A DNA stretch of 64,000 bases from Cristatella mucedo (GCA_009760855.2 WPIO01000095.1:1089001-1153000), one strand, 5' to 3'. Shown: positions 35,193 to 47,539, numbered from the stretch's first letter. Notes: generated by a model not told the origin, from the sequence alone. Numbers and translations: made by a program.

Positions 35193-35330
35193 GCTGGTTT
35201 GGCCCAGTGGTTAATATACTCTCCCCCGACCAAGATCAGGCCGAGGTCATGGGCTCGAGCTCTGTAGCATATGTGGAGCGCCTGAATAGAGATTGAGTTC
35301 TCTTGGGGCGCTATGCAAATGAATTATATA
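35193..35330 (+). mobile_element. SINE-1 copy
   Basis: Box A TGGCCCAGTGG is a perfect match to the RNA polymerase III consensus; box B region GGGCTCGAGC; tail GCGCCTGAATAGAGATTGAG then TTCTCTTGGGGCGC. Confidence 0.8.
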
Positions 35331-35719
35331 ATTATACAGCTGCGCAAGCCGTCTTCGTGACGTATAATTACTGCCACGACTGCATCACGTGCCAGCCCAC
35401 GCGGTGGCACTTAGCAAACTACCAGCCTATGAATAATACATGTAAGTGATCGCTTGCGTCGCGCTCTAAGAGCACCTAATGTCTTACCGGGCTCTGTATA
35501 ACTCGCATTAAGAGAATCAGTAACCAAGCGCTGGTGGCACGCTCGATGTCGAGCGTGCTAAAGCATACACGTACTGAGGTCAGAATTCTAAAGAAAACAC
35601 GGCGACGCACTGAGGCAATCGGTCGCTATGACCTCACTTTCATGCACTGAATCATCTCGAAGCGCACACGGAAGAACAAAAGACGACTGCAGAAGAAAAA
35701 AGGCATACTATATTATTCC

Positions 35720-35905
35720 TGAATGGAGGGAATTGCAATAATCTACAAGCGACTTCAAAAATGTATGAACCAGTTATTTGAAAAAGGGAATTGCGGTTAC
35801 CCAGATGCGCAAACTAGTTTCGGCGTCGTACTCGTATCTAAGTAGGCCCCGATTTTGGCAATTTTCCTTAACCGAAAGTTGGCTGACTTGAAAGTGGAGA
35901 AAGTT
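35720..35905 (+). repeat. Dispersed repeat (GGCCCGAATTTTGG family), copy 2
   Basis: GGAATTGCAATAATCTACAA at the start, then GTAGGCCCCGATTTTGGCAA, CCTTAACCGAAAGTTGGCTG. Confidence 0.55.
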
Positions 35906-35964
35906 TCTCATCTAATGAAGAGTCGAATAGGAATAGTACGCCAAGATTACGGATAGATGTCATT

Positions 35965-36056
35965 CTTTTGTAAAAGAAAATGTAAAGCACCTAGAAAGAG
36001 ATTGAGTTCTCTGAGGGCACTTTATCAAAATCTTTTTCATTATTATTATTATTACT
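35965..36056 (+). repeat. LINE-tail copy
   Basis: AAATGTAAAGCACCTAGAAA, AGATTGAGTTCTCTGAGGGC, then ATT repeats. Confidence 0.7.
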
Positions 36057-36297
36057 AGGATGATGCTAGCATTCATTATCTGGTGGGTTTGGCTTTACGC
36101 ATTTTTGGGTGATTCTAAGCTTGCACATAATTACGAGGTTGTTCTAGTCACCGTCGAGCCTCAGAAAGTTAGCTGCCATCCAAAAGCGAACGTCGTGATG
36201 CAGGATGTAATAGAATCAAGCTAAGTCGCACGCAAGGCTTAGGAGGATCTAAAAATAGGTAGAGCTAGTTGTCGTCGTTGTAGAAATGAAAACCGAT

Positions 36298-36485
36298 ATA
36301 GTGCCGGCGAGGATATGGGCTAGAGAGAAAACTGTCGTTATTATGAGCTAGTGACACCAATCGTAGCCATAACCACTTTATGGCCTAATGTAAGTTAGAG
36401 CTTGAGGAAATAAAGGTCCGTTTAAGCCACATCACGGTATGTCGGCGATAGTTCCCTCTCTGGCCAATATCCTCGCCGGCACTAT
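36298..36485. mobile_element. MITE-like element with 40-bp terminal inverted repeats
   Basis: Arms 36298-36337 and 36446-36485 are reverse complements at 35 of 40 positions (outer ends ATAGTGCCGGCGAGGATAT). The 108-bp centre is non-coding. Size and structure fit a non-autonomous DNA transposon. No clear target duplication could be seen, so the superfamily is open. Confidence 0.7.
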
Positions 36486-36499
36486 CGCAAAAGATCTTT

Positions 36500-37125
36500 T
36501 TTCCTCAAAAATATGTTAACTTCGCACTTATTTTTTATTGTAGCTGTTTAGTTAAGCTACTAATGGCTTACCTCTTAAAAATGGAAAAACCTCTACATTT
36601 TTGCCGCAGGCGCGAAACCGAAAGACTCTTTGAAACTAAACTTAAGTTATACCTCTACTTTGCGAATCAAGCTAGGCGCGCCATTTGGCGGACCTATTTA
36701 CGGGTGAATGTAGAAAAAATGCTAATATAATTTGTCCAGAAATCGAGTGTTACTTATGCTACCTCAAAAAAAATTTGGAAACGGGGTCGGAAGTTTTAAC
36801 GACTTCTACATAAAAGTAATAACTAGCTATGCGAGCCATGTCTAACCCGAAAGTAAACCGGAAGCAACACATCTGCAAATAAAAATTTACCGACCTCTGC
36901 ATTGTATGAGACTCGTGTCCCAACTTTGTTGAACCTTGATGCATCGAGGTTTTGGTTAGCAGTTTGTTTACACGCTCGTGACTTTTGAACAGTTTAATTT
37001 GCGTTATAATTGTATGTCATATACTTAACGAATCAAAGAGCAATTTGAAATTTGAGTTCACCTCTACTTGTTTGTCAGTACAGTAGTTTATTTCTGATTT
37101 CAGTTAGATACGTTTACCTGCACTG
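36500..37125 (-). repeat. ~0.7-kb dispersed repeat, minus copy
   Basis: Shared with 57.2-57.9 kb in opposite orientation. Matching blocks: AGCCATGTCTAACCCGAAAG with AAACCGGAAGC, TTGTTGAACCTTGATGCATC, GTGACTTTTGAACAG, TTATTTCTGATTTCAG. Non-coding in all frames. Confidence 0.6.
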
Positions 37126-37208
37126 GTAAGTTAATCACTGGCTGTACGGTCACGCGGTGAGAACGCCGAGCAACATATGAGCTGGGCAGGATTTGCTGCA
37201 CGCTTTAA

Positions 37209-37352
37209 AAAAATTTGATACATTTGTATAGCGCCCCAAGAGAAACGAATCTCTATTCAGGCGCTCCACATATGCCTCGCGGCTCGAGCCCACGGCCTCA
37301 GCCAGACCTTGGCCGGGGCGAGCACCTTAATCGCTCGACCAAACTAGCTCGA
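37209..37352 (-). mobile_element. SINE-1 copy
   Basis: Reverse complement: GCGCCCCAAGAGAAACGAAT, GGCTCGAGCCCACGGCCTCA, CTTGGCCGGGGCGAGCACC. Confidence 0.78.
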
Positions 37353-38328
37353 CGCTTTCGAAGCTGAGTGACGCCTGCTGCAAGCTACCGTCTTCGATAA
37401 GGTGACGAGTGACCCGGAGTCCAATCAAAAACGGGCGGGCGAGCTTACAGGGGGAGGGGGGTTAGAAGCGTCATTCTCCGCGTGCGGTTTCGAGCGGAGA
37501 ATGCGGTTCCGAGCGAGCGGCGTCTCTCAAGCTCCCCCGTGAGCACAAGCGACGCGTACTGCGTCGCCCCTCTGTCCGACAAGAGCCCAGAGCAGGTGTA
37601 GTATAAGGGGCCGTGCGACTGTCGACAGCGGAGCGCGCTGCAGCGAGCCTTGAATGACAACTTGCGCTTTGGACTCTTATTTAGCTGGCTCTCCGCCGCG
37701 TATCCAACGCTAGAAGGCGAGGCGTTATCCGGTGCGTATCGCGGTACCTGCTTTGGCAGAGTGCGTCGCGAAGAGCATGGATAAGATTAGACTCGGTTTG
37801 CTCAGCTGAGATAGAAAACAAGCAGCTGACAAGGAATCGTGGGGAACGCGCGATGGCGAGTTTGTTTGCATTGCCGATTATTGGCTCGTTGTCTCTATCG
37901 CTCTGACCGCACGAGGTCGATGTAACGTGCGGTCAATCGACGCAGAGTAGGCGGGCGCGCTTTAAGGTTTCGCCTGACCGAGGTATTTTAAATGAATGAA
38001 CTCTCTGTGCGTCCGCGCAAATGTGGGATAGCAGCGAATTACAAGAGCAGCAGCGGTGGCTTCCTCGAGAAATGGCGAGCAGTGGCGGGCGTCAGCCAGC
38101 GCTCGCCTACACCCACTGGAGCCGTCGGTGACGGATATTCACCTGCTCGTGCCGGTCAGTGACGTAGTGAAACATTTCGGTGCCTGGGGACAAGCTACAA
38201 ATGGCGCTCCATCCCCAGGTAAAAGTGTGCTGCAAAATAGCTCCACCGCAGAAGAAATGCAAAAACACACGCTAGCCGTCATATCGAGTTGAGAAAGTTT
38301 TATTAGCTATAGTACGGGTACAAGGTAG

Positions 38329-40130
38329 CTATCTTAACTTTAAATTAGGTGAATTTTCAGGCCTTGATGCTCTCAGATAAGACATGATTGTCTTCAGCTT
38401 GCTTAAGGAACGTTCACAACTGACAACTGATATAGCTATGGTGAGAAAAACTTGCAAGCTTACTCTCAAATTAGGCAACGAGTCTCCGTAACTGGCAGTG
38501 AAAGACATTAGTTCTAAGGGTGTCATTAATGCCGAGTCGTGACGTGTGGCAAGAAGCATTTTAAAGTCACATATTTCGCGGTAAAACTTCGTTCCATTAA
38601 TATCTGAATAATAGACTTCTCCAAGATCTAGACGTTGCTGGCGGGGTTTGGTCTAGTCAATTGTCTTCAAAAGCTGCTCAACTTCCAACAAGAAACCGAA
38701 TTTGACGTCAAGATTTGTGAGCCGGGAAACCCAAATGTAATTTCTTTACAGAGATAGTCTATGCTGTCCTTCATTATTCTTGGTCTCCTCTTCTATCGTG
38801 AGATCAAAATCTTGTAAGAGTTCTCCAGGCATTTGCGTCCTTCGGCGTATTCTTCATTCAACTGCCACACCCTACAATGCTCATCGTCTTTTGGCACCTA
38901 GTAGTGATTGTTGGCACAGGTCTTGTCGAAGCCTTGACCACTCAATCTCAAGAAAGTGTAGGTCACAAGAGGCGTCTATGAAATTGATTTTTGGATACTT
39001 CAGTCTATTCTGAACGCGGTCAATCTTTGTCAAGATGCTGCACCAAAACGGCAACAGAGCCAAGAAGTTAAAGTTTAAGATACAATGTCGGAGACTGCCA
39101 GTTCACTTTTAGTTTCAAGCATTCCACTTGTGTCCTCCGACAGTTGCTCCAAAAGACCTACATTGCTGTTCAGTCCAACATTGGTAGGTTTCGCAGCCTT
39201 CACTCTTGCATTCCACCTTGCTTCAGAGTCACTTTTGACAGTGATTTTTATGACTTTCTGCAGTTCGTCCCACCTCAAAGTTGATCTTAAAAATAATAAG
39301 TGGGTGCTCAGTGTTGTTCTAAAAAAGATAATGGCAACAGAATCTCGACTTGCAGCATAAAATCCTGCTAAATTTAAGCTGTGGTTATCACGGTTTACGA
39401 AAACTGCCTTCTCATTTCCGTACATTATTACCTCTTGGACGTCTGACAAGTGGCCAGATATGACTGCTGCGTTGTTATAGCATTGCGACCTGCAATTTTG
39501 CAAGGAAGTTTTGTCAGATTGGAGATTGTCCAAGATGAGCACCTCTATTGCTATAGCATCTTTTTGTCAGAGTCGAGTTTGTCCAACCTGACAATCTCAA
39601 TTGCTGCAGCACCTTTGGTATAGATTTGAAGAAAGTCCAAGAAAGACTCTTTGATAGTGACTGTTTTCATGGCAAAATCTACATCGACACATCTAATGAG
39701 CTCAGACATCTGTTCACGGTGTGCCAAATTGAGTCGAGCAGAATTCCATAGTGCTTGCTTCGTCGTATGTCACAGAGTAGCGTGTCACAGATTGTGGATG
39801 CAAGTATACTAAGGAATTAATTTTGGGTTTGAGGAGACAGAACAGAGACTGACTTTGAAATCTTTCTCGCGCGGTCTAGGTGTAATTGCAGAAGAGGATA
39901 GTATTGAGTTGGAAGATAAGGAAGTCCCAAAAGATTTCTGATGTTTTTCTCAACAGCAAGGTCAACATTGTCTTGGTGACCACACAATGCCATGTTTTGA
40001 GAAGCCGAGAACTTGATGCAGCTGAGAACTCTCCTTAGAAACTCTTGCCATCTTTGCTTTTGCAATAACATCTGTTCATCAAGAGCAGTGTCTATTCCAC
40101 TTCCTTTGAAAAGTCATACATTCACACGGT
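38329..40130 (-). pseudogene. Decayed hAT-family transposase (ZMYM/DUF4371-like)
   Basis: Reading the minus strand from 40130 down, broken frames carry the family order: KQRWQEFLRRVLSCIKFSAS, ALCGHQDN, LHLDRARK, SPQTQN; then LQSDKTSLQNCRSQCYNNA and DNHSLNLAGFYAASRD, STLRWDELQKVI; then FWCSILTKIDRVQNRL; finally the C-terminal dimerisation block VVSCERSLSKLKTIMSYLRA (38.3-38.5 kb). These match the zinc-finger-MYM-type/hAT proteins I know from many animals. Several frameshifts and stops separate the blocks, so it is a dead copy. Terminal inverted repeats were not located. Confidence 0.82.
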
Positions 40131-42182
40131 CAGCTCCGTCTCCGGAGGAAGGTTGAGCCTTGGGGGAGCTTTACGAAAAGGCTTCGGGGAAGACTGGAAC
40201 GTAACGACTACATGTTGTCGTCTGCATGCTGGCGTCAGGAGACTCAATGCCTACGCTGTCTCTAACGGGGATACAGTCTAAAATAAGAACTTTCACTGAT
40301 CAATTTCTCTATTTTGGCGATGAAAAAAACAGTAATAATGAGCGACAGACGATGTCCTGTCAACAACACTGCATGGACTGGGTGTGCTCCGGCGAGTGTG
40401 ACAGGATGGCACAGCCAGCTAAGCCTAGCTTGGTTGAAGTCTGTAAACATGCTTAAATAGCTCATCCAGCAATAGTCAAGTCCATTGAAATAATGACTTG
40501 CTTTAAATCAAGATTGGCATTCTCATATGAAAACTTTTAAAAACATATTCACAATCCATTTTTCTTTTCTCTTGCCCTTGGCGCCCGGGGACACATGTCT
40601 CCTGTCTGCCCTCTTGCTATGCCACCGGTTCCGGTAGACTAGCGGGTTGATCGGTAGTGCGTTTATGTAGAGTTTATGCATAGCCGGATGTAGCGTTTAC
40701 TAACTGGCAGTGCGAGCCTCGAAAACTAAAAGTGGCATCGACCAAAAGACCCCGATCGTATATATAATAAAAAATAAAAATAGCAAGAAATCAGTATTGA
40801 GCCTTAAAAGAAATAAATCTCTTTCAGGAAACTTTAATATTTTGGCTCTAGCTGCTGCGTCAAGCAGGTGGATCTTTCATGGAGATGACTTGCACGCACT
40901 TGCAGCACATTCAATACGGACCGGCCGAGAGTGTGGCGCGCTTTTTGCGAAATCGTTGCACATGTACGGCTGCCGATTAGACAAGATTGGTCTCATCAAT
41001 TTTAAAAGAAATTCCAGCTCCGATGTGAATTTAGCTTAAATGTGCTGCAATTCAACATGAAAAAAGAGCCAGTACTTTTTAAGCTAGTTGAATAGAGTTC
41101 GTACGTCAGTTGTTGAGAGTTTGATCTTCGGAAATGGTCCTGTTATTACGACGATGGTTGGATGAGAGGTAGCCGCTAGATATTACACGGCAGGAGCGTA
41201 GCTGGAGACTGCTTTTTTTGGAGATCGAGCTGCCTTTTTTGTTAGTGAGGACTGAACCTAGCCTAAGCCAGGCGATCAGAGCGAGCGGGGCCTTCCGTTA
41301 GAGATTGTCGCATGCCTTCTGAGAAGCATCGGCATGAAAGCCTCGCCTTACGCCTTAGCTGCTGCTGCTCGTTCGAATAGTGCCTTGCTAAAAGCTAATG
41401 CCTCTGAGAATCGGTGGAATGATCAAGTTTACTGGTTTCCGTGATTACAGCAAGGATCTCTGAAAACAGAGATGTCCACACATTTAGATAATCAAAGGTG
41501 CTGAAACTGCATGATGGCATTTAAAGGCACCTTTCAAGTCGACGTTAGTCTTTTTTAAATGTGGGTCTGACATTGAATTATCTGGTTTTTATTAGTTCTC
41601 TTCGCCTCTCCATCAAGCAAATTCGAACGCCTCAATCTCTTATAATACTTTCGGATCATATAAAAATGTTGAAAATCTCCGGTCCCGTTGTTATGCACGC
41701 AAGAAAGATTCTTAGCAGCCATTCATTGTTAAGTGACCGATCGATCTCGCTCTCGCCTAGGCGAGTACTCGCCTCGAAGCACTTCCGGTTTTGCGTCCCA
41801 ATCGTATACTGGAACAATAACCTTGTGGATCTGCCTAGTCTTCGTAATACCTAAATGAATCTCGCAACCGTCGAGGAAGCGTTTCCCGAAAAAAACTCGG
41901 ATCTGATGAGATCGTGGAGCAAATCTAACGAATTAAAATCGGCTGCTGATGGAACGAAAAGCCCTCTAAAAGAGCGCTAGAGTGCCTATCTAGTTAAATG
42001 GCGCCGTGTGCGGCGCTGAAAGAGCAGCAAATTCGAGAAAATCGCTTCTGCTGTAGCTGTTAATTCACTTCAATCCCCTGTCGTCTTGCTTTCATTTCAA
42101 CGACCGCAAGGATGAGCGTTTGCCCTAGTCCCCTGAATTTGCAATGGGCGTGCAGCACGGAATTCGCCGTTGTCACGTGCGT

Positions 42183-42440
42183 TAATAATAATAACACTCG
42201 ATGAAGCGCCCTCAGAGAACTCGATCTCTCTCTAGGCGCTTGATATTTGCTGCAAAGGAAACATGATTAAACGTTTAGTAGTAGCATGCTGAATAAACAA
42301 CAAGAATAATATGGTTAGGTGTGACATGCACAGGGTCAGCATCCAAGTATGGTTAGTGGCAGCATGCAGTGTCAGCACGTATCAGCATGTAAAGAACGAA
42401 TTACAGAAACCCACGAAATGCTTCGGTAAATAGATGCATT
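42183..42440 (-). repeat. LINE 3' UTR and tail copy
   Basis: AAT array, GCGCCCTCAGAGAACTCGAT, AAGGAAACATGATTAAACG, then 3' UTR blocks to the ACGAAT motif. Confidence 0.72.
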
Positions 42441-42826
42441 TTTTTTATTTGAACAGGTCAAGAGGTGTCGTGACGCAGGCTGAGAGTGAATTCTAAGCTT
42501 TTGGAGCAGACGAAGTCAGAGCATACGAGTTGTAATAATGTCTGTGAATTTCGGGACTCGCGAGCTGCCTATCGGTTAAGTGGCTAAACGCCGGATGAGA
42601 GTACAACTTCGTCATGTGCGACCATCTTCAAAAACTGTTCAATATAATCGGAGAGAAGATAAACCTCACCTATGCTATTTGTCGCCATAAATTTCAGTAT
42701 AAGCGGTCTGTGTTTACGCAGAGAGCACTGCATTCTAGAGCTCAGCTACCTTCAGCGGCTCTAAATGCAAGACGAAGTGATGGAAGTAGGGTTCTTAAAT
42801 AATTACATCGCGGGCAGGTGCCTTAA

Positions 42827-42955
42827 TCACGTTACAGAGCATGCTACCACTAACGATTCAATCGTGCTTCCTTTGCAGCAAATGTAAACTGCCAATAAAG
42901 AGATTGAATTCTCTGAAGGCGCTATACTAAATGTATTCTTATGATTATTAAACCT
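42827..42955 (+). repeat. LINE-tail copy
   Basis: ATGCTACCACTAACGATTCA, CTTCCTTTGCAGCAAATG, then the tail hairpin and ATT-rich end. Confidence 0.7.
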
Positions 42956-44243
42956 ATGAGTTTTCAATATAAATAGTCCTATGGCCTGATGCATGCCTCT
43001 AATTCAACGAAGTATGTTGCGGCTGTATGGATACGGGGACGAGTTTTCAATAACTTCAAGAAAGAGAATAGCGGAATTGCCTGTAGCTATTAAAATTCGC
43101 GATAAACCTGCTGTATCGAGCACAGCTACGGAAGTCTAGTGTCAATCAAAAGCGTGTATCCTAGTCAGTTCGCCTTTTTTAATCAGCGGTCGTGCTTTTA
43201 AAAATATGCTGTCTCGTTGGACTTTAAAATAACTAATCAGCATAATTACTAATCACATCATAAAAACACAAACTTATATTCTCATAGAACTTTCGATGAA
43301 GTAGCAACTAAAAACATTTTGCTGGATGCTGGGTGCATCATTCAGGATTCGCGATATTTCTCTTTTGCTACCACAACGAATGAAAGAAAATATACGATGA
43401 AGAGAAAAATAATGAAGCACTGAGCGTTCTCAGAGCTCGCTCGGGACGCGGCAAATCTTGAGCCAATTATACGCATTTGAGTTTTGACATAATACGCAAG
43501 AGTGAACCCTGATGAACGTAAGGCGAGTAGTGTGTTTGAGTGCATTCATCTGTGTACCACTTATTCCTCTAAGCCTTTGCTCAGTCCAAGTGCATTTTCC
43601 TGCGTGCCCGAGACTTGCTCAAGGTAATTTTCTTTTGCTCGCTGTAAGCTTGATCGATAAGCAATTTTCTGGCAGCTCCATTGATAGCAGCTCTTCTATC
43701 GCTATGTAAACGAGGCTGTAGAAATGGCCGAACTCGATTTTATGTACTTACTTGGTGAAACTTCGGGTGCTATTGTCACTAATAATTTTATATGCGTTCT
43801 TTCCAGTTTATGCAAACTACCTAGACCAAGAAGGAAATGGATTTCTTTTTATTGGGGTATGTAAAAGTGTAGCGCCCTGCTGGCCTTGGCTGAATTTTAG
43901 CGCGAACAAGAGCTGTTCGGCGGCGGGCTAGAGCTCCTTTGTCCTGAAGCAGTGAGCCAGAGAGGAAGCGCTTAAGAGCAAGCCAGGAAGCTCTGAGACG
44001 AGCGGTGACGATTCGGCCTCTAGAGTTGGTCTGGTACGTGCGGAAGCTGCTGATTGATGTTGGCTGGCCTGTCAACCTCCACCTTCACTCGTTCCAAGAA
44101 AGAATCGTCTGGAACCCATTCGCCATTCAAGCTGGATAGAGGTGCCCTTCCAGTTGCCTACTGACGGTATTGATTCCTTGCCGTAATGGGCCGCGGTGTC
44201 GGACCCAATGCCACTAAGCTCTTGCCCCATTGTATCAGCGAGG

Positions 44244-44250
44244 TATTTAA
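44244..44250 (+). promoter_or_regulatory. TATA-like box in solo LTR
   Basis: TATTTAA about 630 nt upstream of the LTR AATAAA, as expected for the U3 promoter of a plus-strand LTR. Confidence 0.5.
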
Positions 44251-44876
44251 GAGTCGAGCGATGCTCGCTCTTGGTCTTACGGTCTTGTGTTTTTGGTCTC
44301 TTCTGGTCTTCTGTCCGGCTCTGCGCTTCGACGCCATCGGGCACTCGTTTCTCTGAAAGCGAGGGAGGAGAGCGGGCTGTCCGCCGACGATGGACGGAAA
44401 AGGACAAGACAGCACTAGGAGGATTCGGTGGACTCCACCGAATACGGTCGTATAGCGCCCGAGCTGGCATTTTGTGATTCTTTTGTCGTTTGTGTGTGCG
44501 CGCTAGCACGTGGTCTCGGCATAAGGATTTGCCGGTGCGAGCTAGGCGTAGTTGGCGTGTGTGGAGCCCTAGTTCTCCGGTTAGGGTTTAGGCTCCAATT
44601 TGAGCTCCGTCTATTTGGGTCGTTTCCCAGTATAGATGTAAGTAGCGTAAGTGTAGAGACGTGTTTCCTCCGCAGGAGTCCTTGAGTTAGTGTGTGTGGA
44701 GTATTCCTGCCGCACTGGTGGAAACCGAGTTCTAGTTCTCCGGTTAGGGTTTAGGCTCCGGTTCGCGCTCAGTGTGGAGAAGTATTCCCTCCGCAAGAGT
44801 GTTGGTGCTGTTGAGAACGTGCGAGGAGTGTGGAGATAAAGCTGAACTAGACGCGCAGCGACTTTGTGCGCTTGCG

Positions 44877-44882
44877 AATAAA
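44877..44882 (+). terminator. Poly(A) signal in solo LTR
   Basis: AATAAA near the 3' part of the LTR, followed by a GT-rich stretch (TTTGTGTGTC), a normal polyadenylation layout. Confidence 0.6.
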
Positions 44883-45229
44883 GTTCAGTAAAATCCCCAA
44901 TTTGTGTGTCTCGCTTTCCAATTCACGCCGCGGACTCACGAACCGCTTTAGTAACGATAAGCAGGTCGGCGCCAGAAACGCTCGTTTCGTGGCGGCCAGC
45001 TTATTGCGCGTAGGCGCTCACCGAACGGCATTAGGCGCTAGGCTACGCCGCTAGGTAAGCGGCAGGTCAAGCCTACCCCGCCGAGCCTTCGGTGTTACAA
45101 AAGTATTATTAATTTTTTATTGTTAATAATCTCATTTCTGGCGGCGAAATCTCCGAATAGACAAGCAGCGGCACTGGTCCGGAATCTCAGTGACACGGGT
45201 CATCACCGAAAGGTTAGATTATTTTAACG

Positions 45230-45372
45230 GCTTCATTTATGTAGCCGCAAAAGATCCTTAACGGCTCTCACCACTGCTTGCAGTTGATAAAGGATCGCCC
45301 AGTGCAGGGCTCGAATTAATTACCTAGGTCATTGCGAGCTAGCACCTTAATTCCTGGGTGAAGACCAAATGG
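45230..45372 (-). mobile_element. SINE-2 copy
   Basis: Reverse complement: GGCTTCATTTATGTAGCC, CTCACCACTGCTTGCAGTTG, GGGCTCGAATTAATT. Confidence 0.65.
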
Positions 45373-47056
45373 CGGTGGCTAGATGCAAGATAAAATGTAT
45401 TTATATTTTTAGTTTGCCGGTCATCAAACTTACGGATCGGCTAGAAGATACAATGGAGAGCAAGTAATCGTTTTCTGCTATGAAGTTCTATTTAAAATTA
45501 TGCATACTATCATGTAGCCCAGAGATGCCATTCTTAATACACGCTAGAGAATGAATGTTACAAGATATTGTGCGCTATTATAAACCAAATCTATCAATAA
45601 TGAAACGTCTAATGTCCACAGATCGGGGAAAAAAGCTGAAAGGGGCTGAAAGCACTCTATTGTTTGGGCGTTTTTTCGTGCTTGTAGAAGGAAATCCTTG
45701 CAGACGTGGCACGCTTAATTGTTACCTCCGAAAATCATGCTCAGGGGGCATTTGGCAAGCGCAGCCGCTTTGCTATTGTAAGGGCGAACGTTACTCCTGA
45801 AGTAAACTTGATAAAGTGCCGTTATCATATTTTTATTTTAAAGGGACTCTCCATATTAGAACGCAATCGTAACTGAGAAGTGCAGAATTTTAATATTATC
45901 TATGAATAGCTCAACTTTCAGAAATGAAAGGTAGAAAAGCTTTCATGTGTCGGTCTCTAGAGTATTCTCTACCGCATAGCAATAATCTCGCCGGGTACTA
46001 GCTGCTTCATAACTAGCCGCCCAAAAAACGATATCCAAGTTATATTAAACAGGATGAACCAATGCGCTGTTTCTGCTGCCTTGATAGCCATGCTGCTGCA
46101 TAATTAATTTGAGGGATTTAGCTAAAAGGCCTGCTGCCACATCACTGGTGTTACATCGCGCTGGTAAGAAATGTAAGAGAATTAGACTACTTTAAATACC
46201 TGAATTGAATTCTGAGTGGCTGCAGGACTCAAATTGAGATCGCGTTCAAGTCAAGCCAATCAAAATGCTTCAAAATAGACGTCGAGATTAAATTTTATTT
46301 TAAAATAATTTTTCGACTCTAAAATTTTTTCATTTGTGTCAGGTGTGCTCTGCATGGAAACATAGCAAAAGAAAGAAGAAACGCGTGTTCTTTCCAGCAA
46401 CTACGGAAGCTTGCAATTGACCAAGATCCCAAAGACTTTATCGGACACACAAATTCCTACATGGGCATACAATTGTGCCTAGGTATTAGTAACTGACGTG
46501 GAAGATTCCCTAAATTACGGGAAACGGACGACGTTGCATGACGATGGAGGCTGTTTTCAGTCGGTTCTAAATGGAGTTGCGAGATTAACACGTTTATCTC
46601 CGACTATATCTGATGATTATCTCTACGTTTAGGAAGTTGTTTTTTGAATGCCATGCACCGCGAGTAGCGTTCCATTCAGCAAGCGGGTTCTTTTGTCGAT
46701 TGAGGTTTAAAGTTCCGAACCTTCAATATCAATAAATGAGGTCGCACTTGTCAAGACTTGGCGGTCAAATTTCCGCAGCTTTGATATTCCTTGGCTTTTG
46801 AACGACTTTCCGAGCATCAAAACTTGTTCGAACCTTCACCGCTGAAAGTTATGAAAAATTGGTCCTAGTGACTTCCGCCGTGCAGTCTTTCGCATGTCAA
46901 GCAATGCGACGACATCCTGACTTAACTGCAACAAACTCGTTACTAAGCTCATCGCTTTTATGTCCAGAAAAGCGATCGCTAAATGTCGTCCGACGGCTCC
47001 GGCTTTAGCGACACGATTGCTTTTCGTCAACGAAGCGCCAGAGCGCCGAGTTTTCA

Positions 47057-47539
47057 ATGCACGCCCATTCAACAATCTTCGGTGAAACTACTAGCAATCG
47101 AAGCCAGGGATTTGACAGAAATGGCCTCCAAGCGACAGCGTTAAACTTTGTAGGGTCTGAGATCGTAAGCGATCTGTTTAAGGAGTTGGACGACGATCCG
47201 CATGAGCGTAACGACAACGCGGTCGCTTCGCCGATTTTTGAATGCACCGAGGCAGGGCGGCGGGTGGGCGCATGCAGGCAAGGATGCAGCAGGCTCACAT
47301 GCAAGTACACAAAGCTCGTGTCGCGCGCTTACGACACCCGTAAAGACCGAGGGCACGTGATGGCCGATGGAGTAAAATGGGGGCGACTGGTCCGCCAGGG
47401 CACACACCGGGTGCAGTCAAATGTACGCTGGTTCGCGAAGCGAGACCGGGAGAACTGTTCCGGCGATGTCTCGCGGAATGCCTGCGCCTGCTCTGATCAT
47501 TATTGCTCAACGCTTCCAGACACTGAGCCGATTTACTAG
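47057..47539 (+). other. Unrecognised 160-codon open frame
   Basis: An open frame in moderately CpG-rich intergenic DNA. The product is Cys/Arg-rich (CRQGCSRLTCK) with no recognised domain. Splice signals are not convincing. Low confidence that it is coding. Confidence 0.12.

Larger units (their letters stand above)
43868..45099 (+). mobile_element. Solo LTR of a Gypsy/retrovirus-like LTR retrotransposon (1232 bp)
   Basis: Begins TGTAGC and ends GTTACA (inverted TG..CA ends) and is flanked on both sides by AAAG, a 4-bp target duplication (43864-43867 and 45100-45103). Inside are a TATA-like TATTTAA (44244-44250) and AATAAA (44877-44882) in the order expected for U3-R-U5 on the plus strand. 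No second LTR and no gag/pol lie nearby, so it is a solo LTR left by LTR-LTR recombination. The R/U5 region holds a 28-bp direct repeat (44569 and 44732). Superfamily is inferred from the ends only. Confidence 0.82.
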
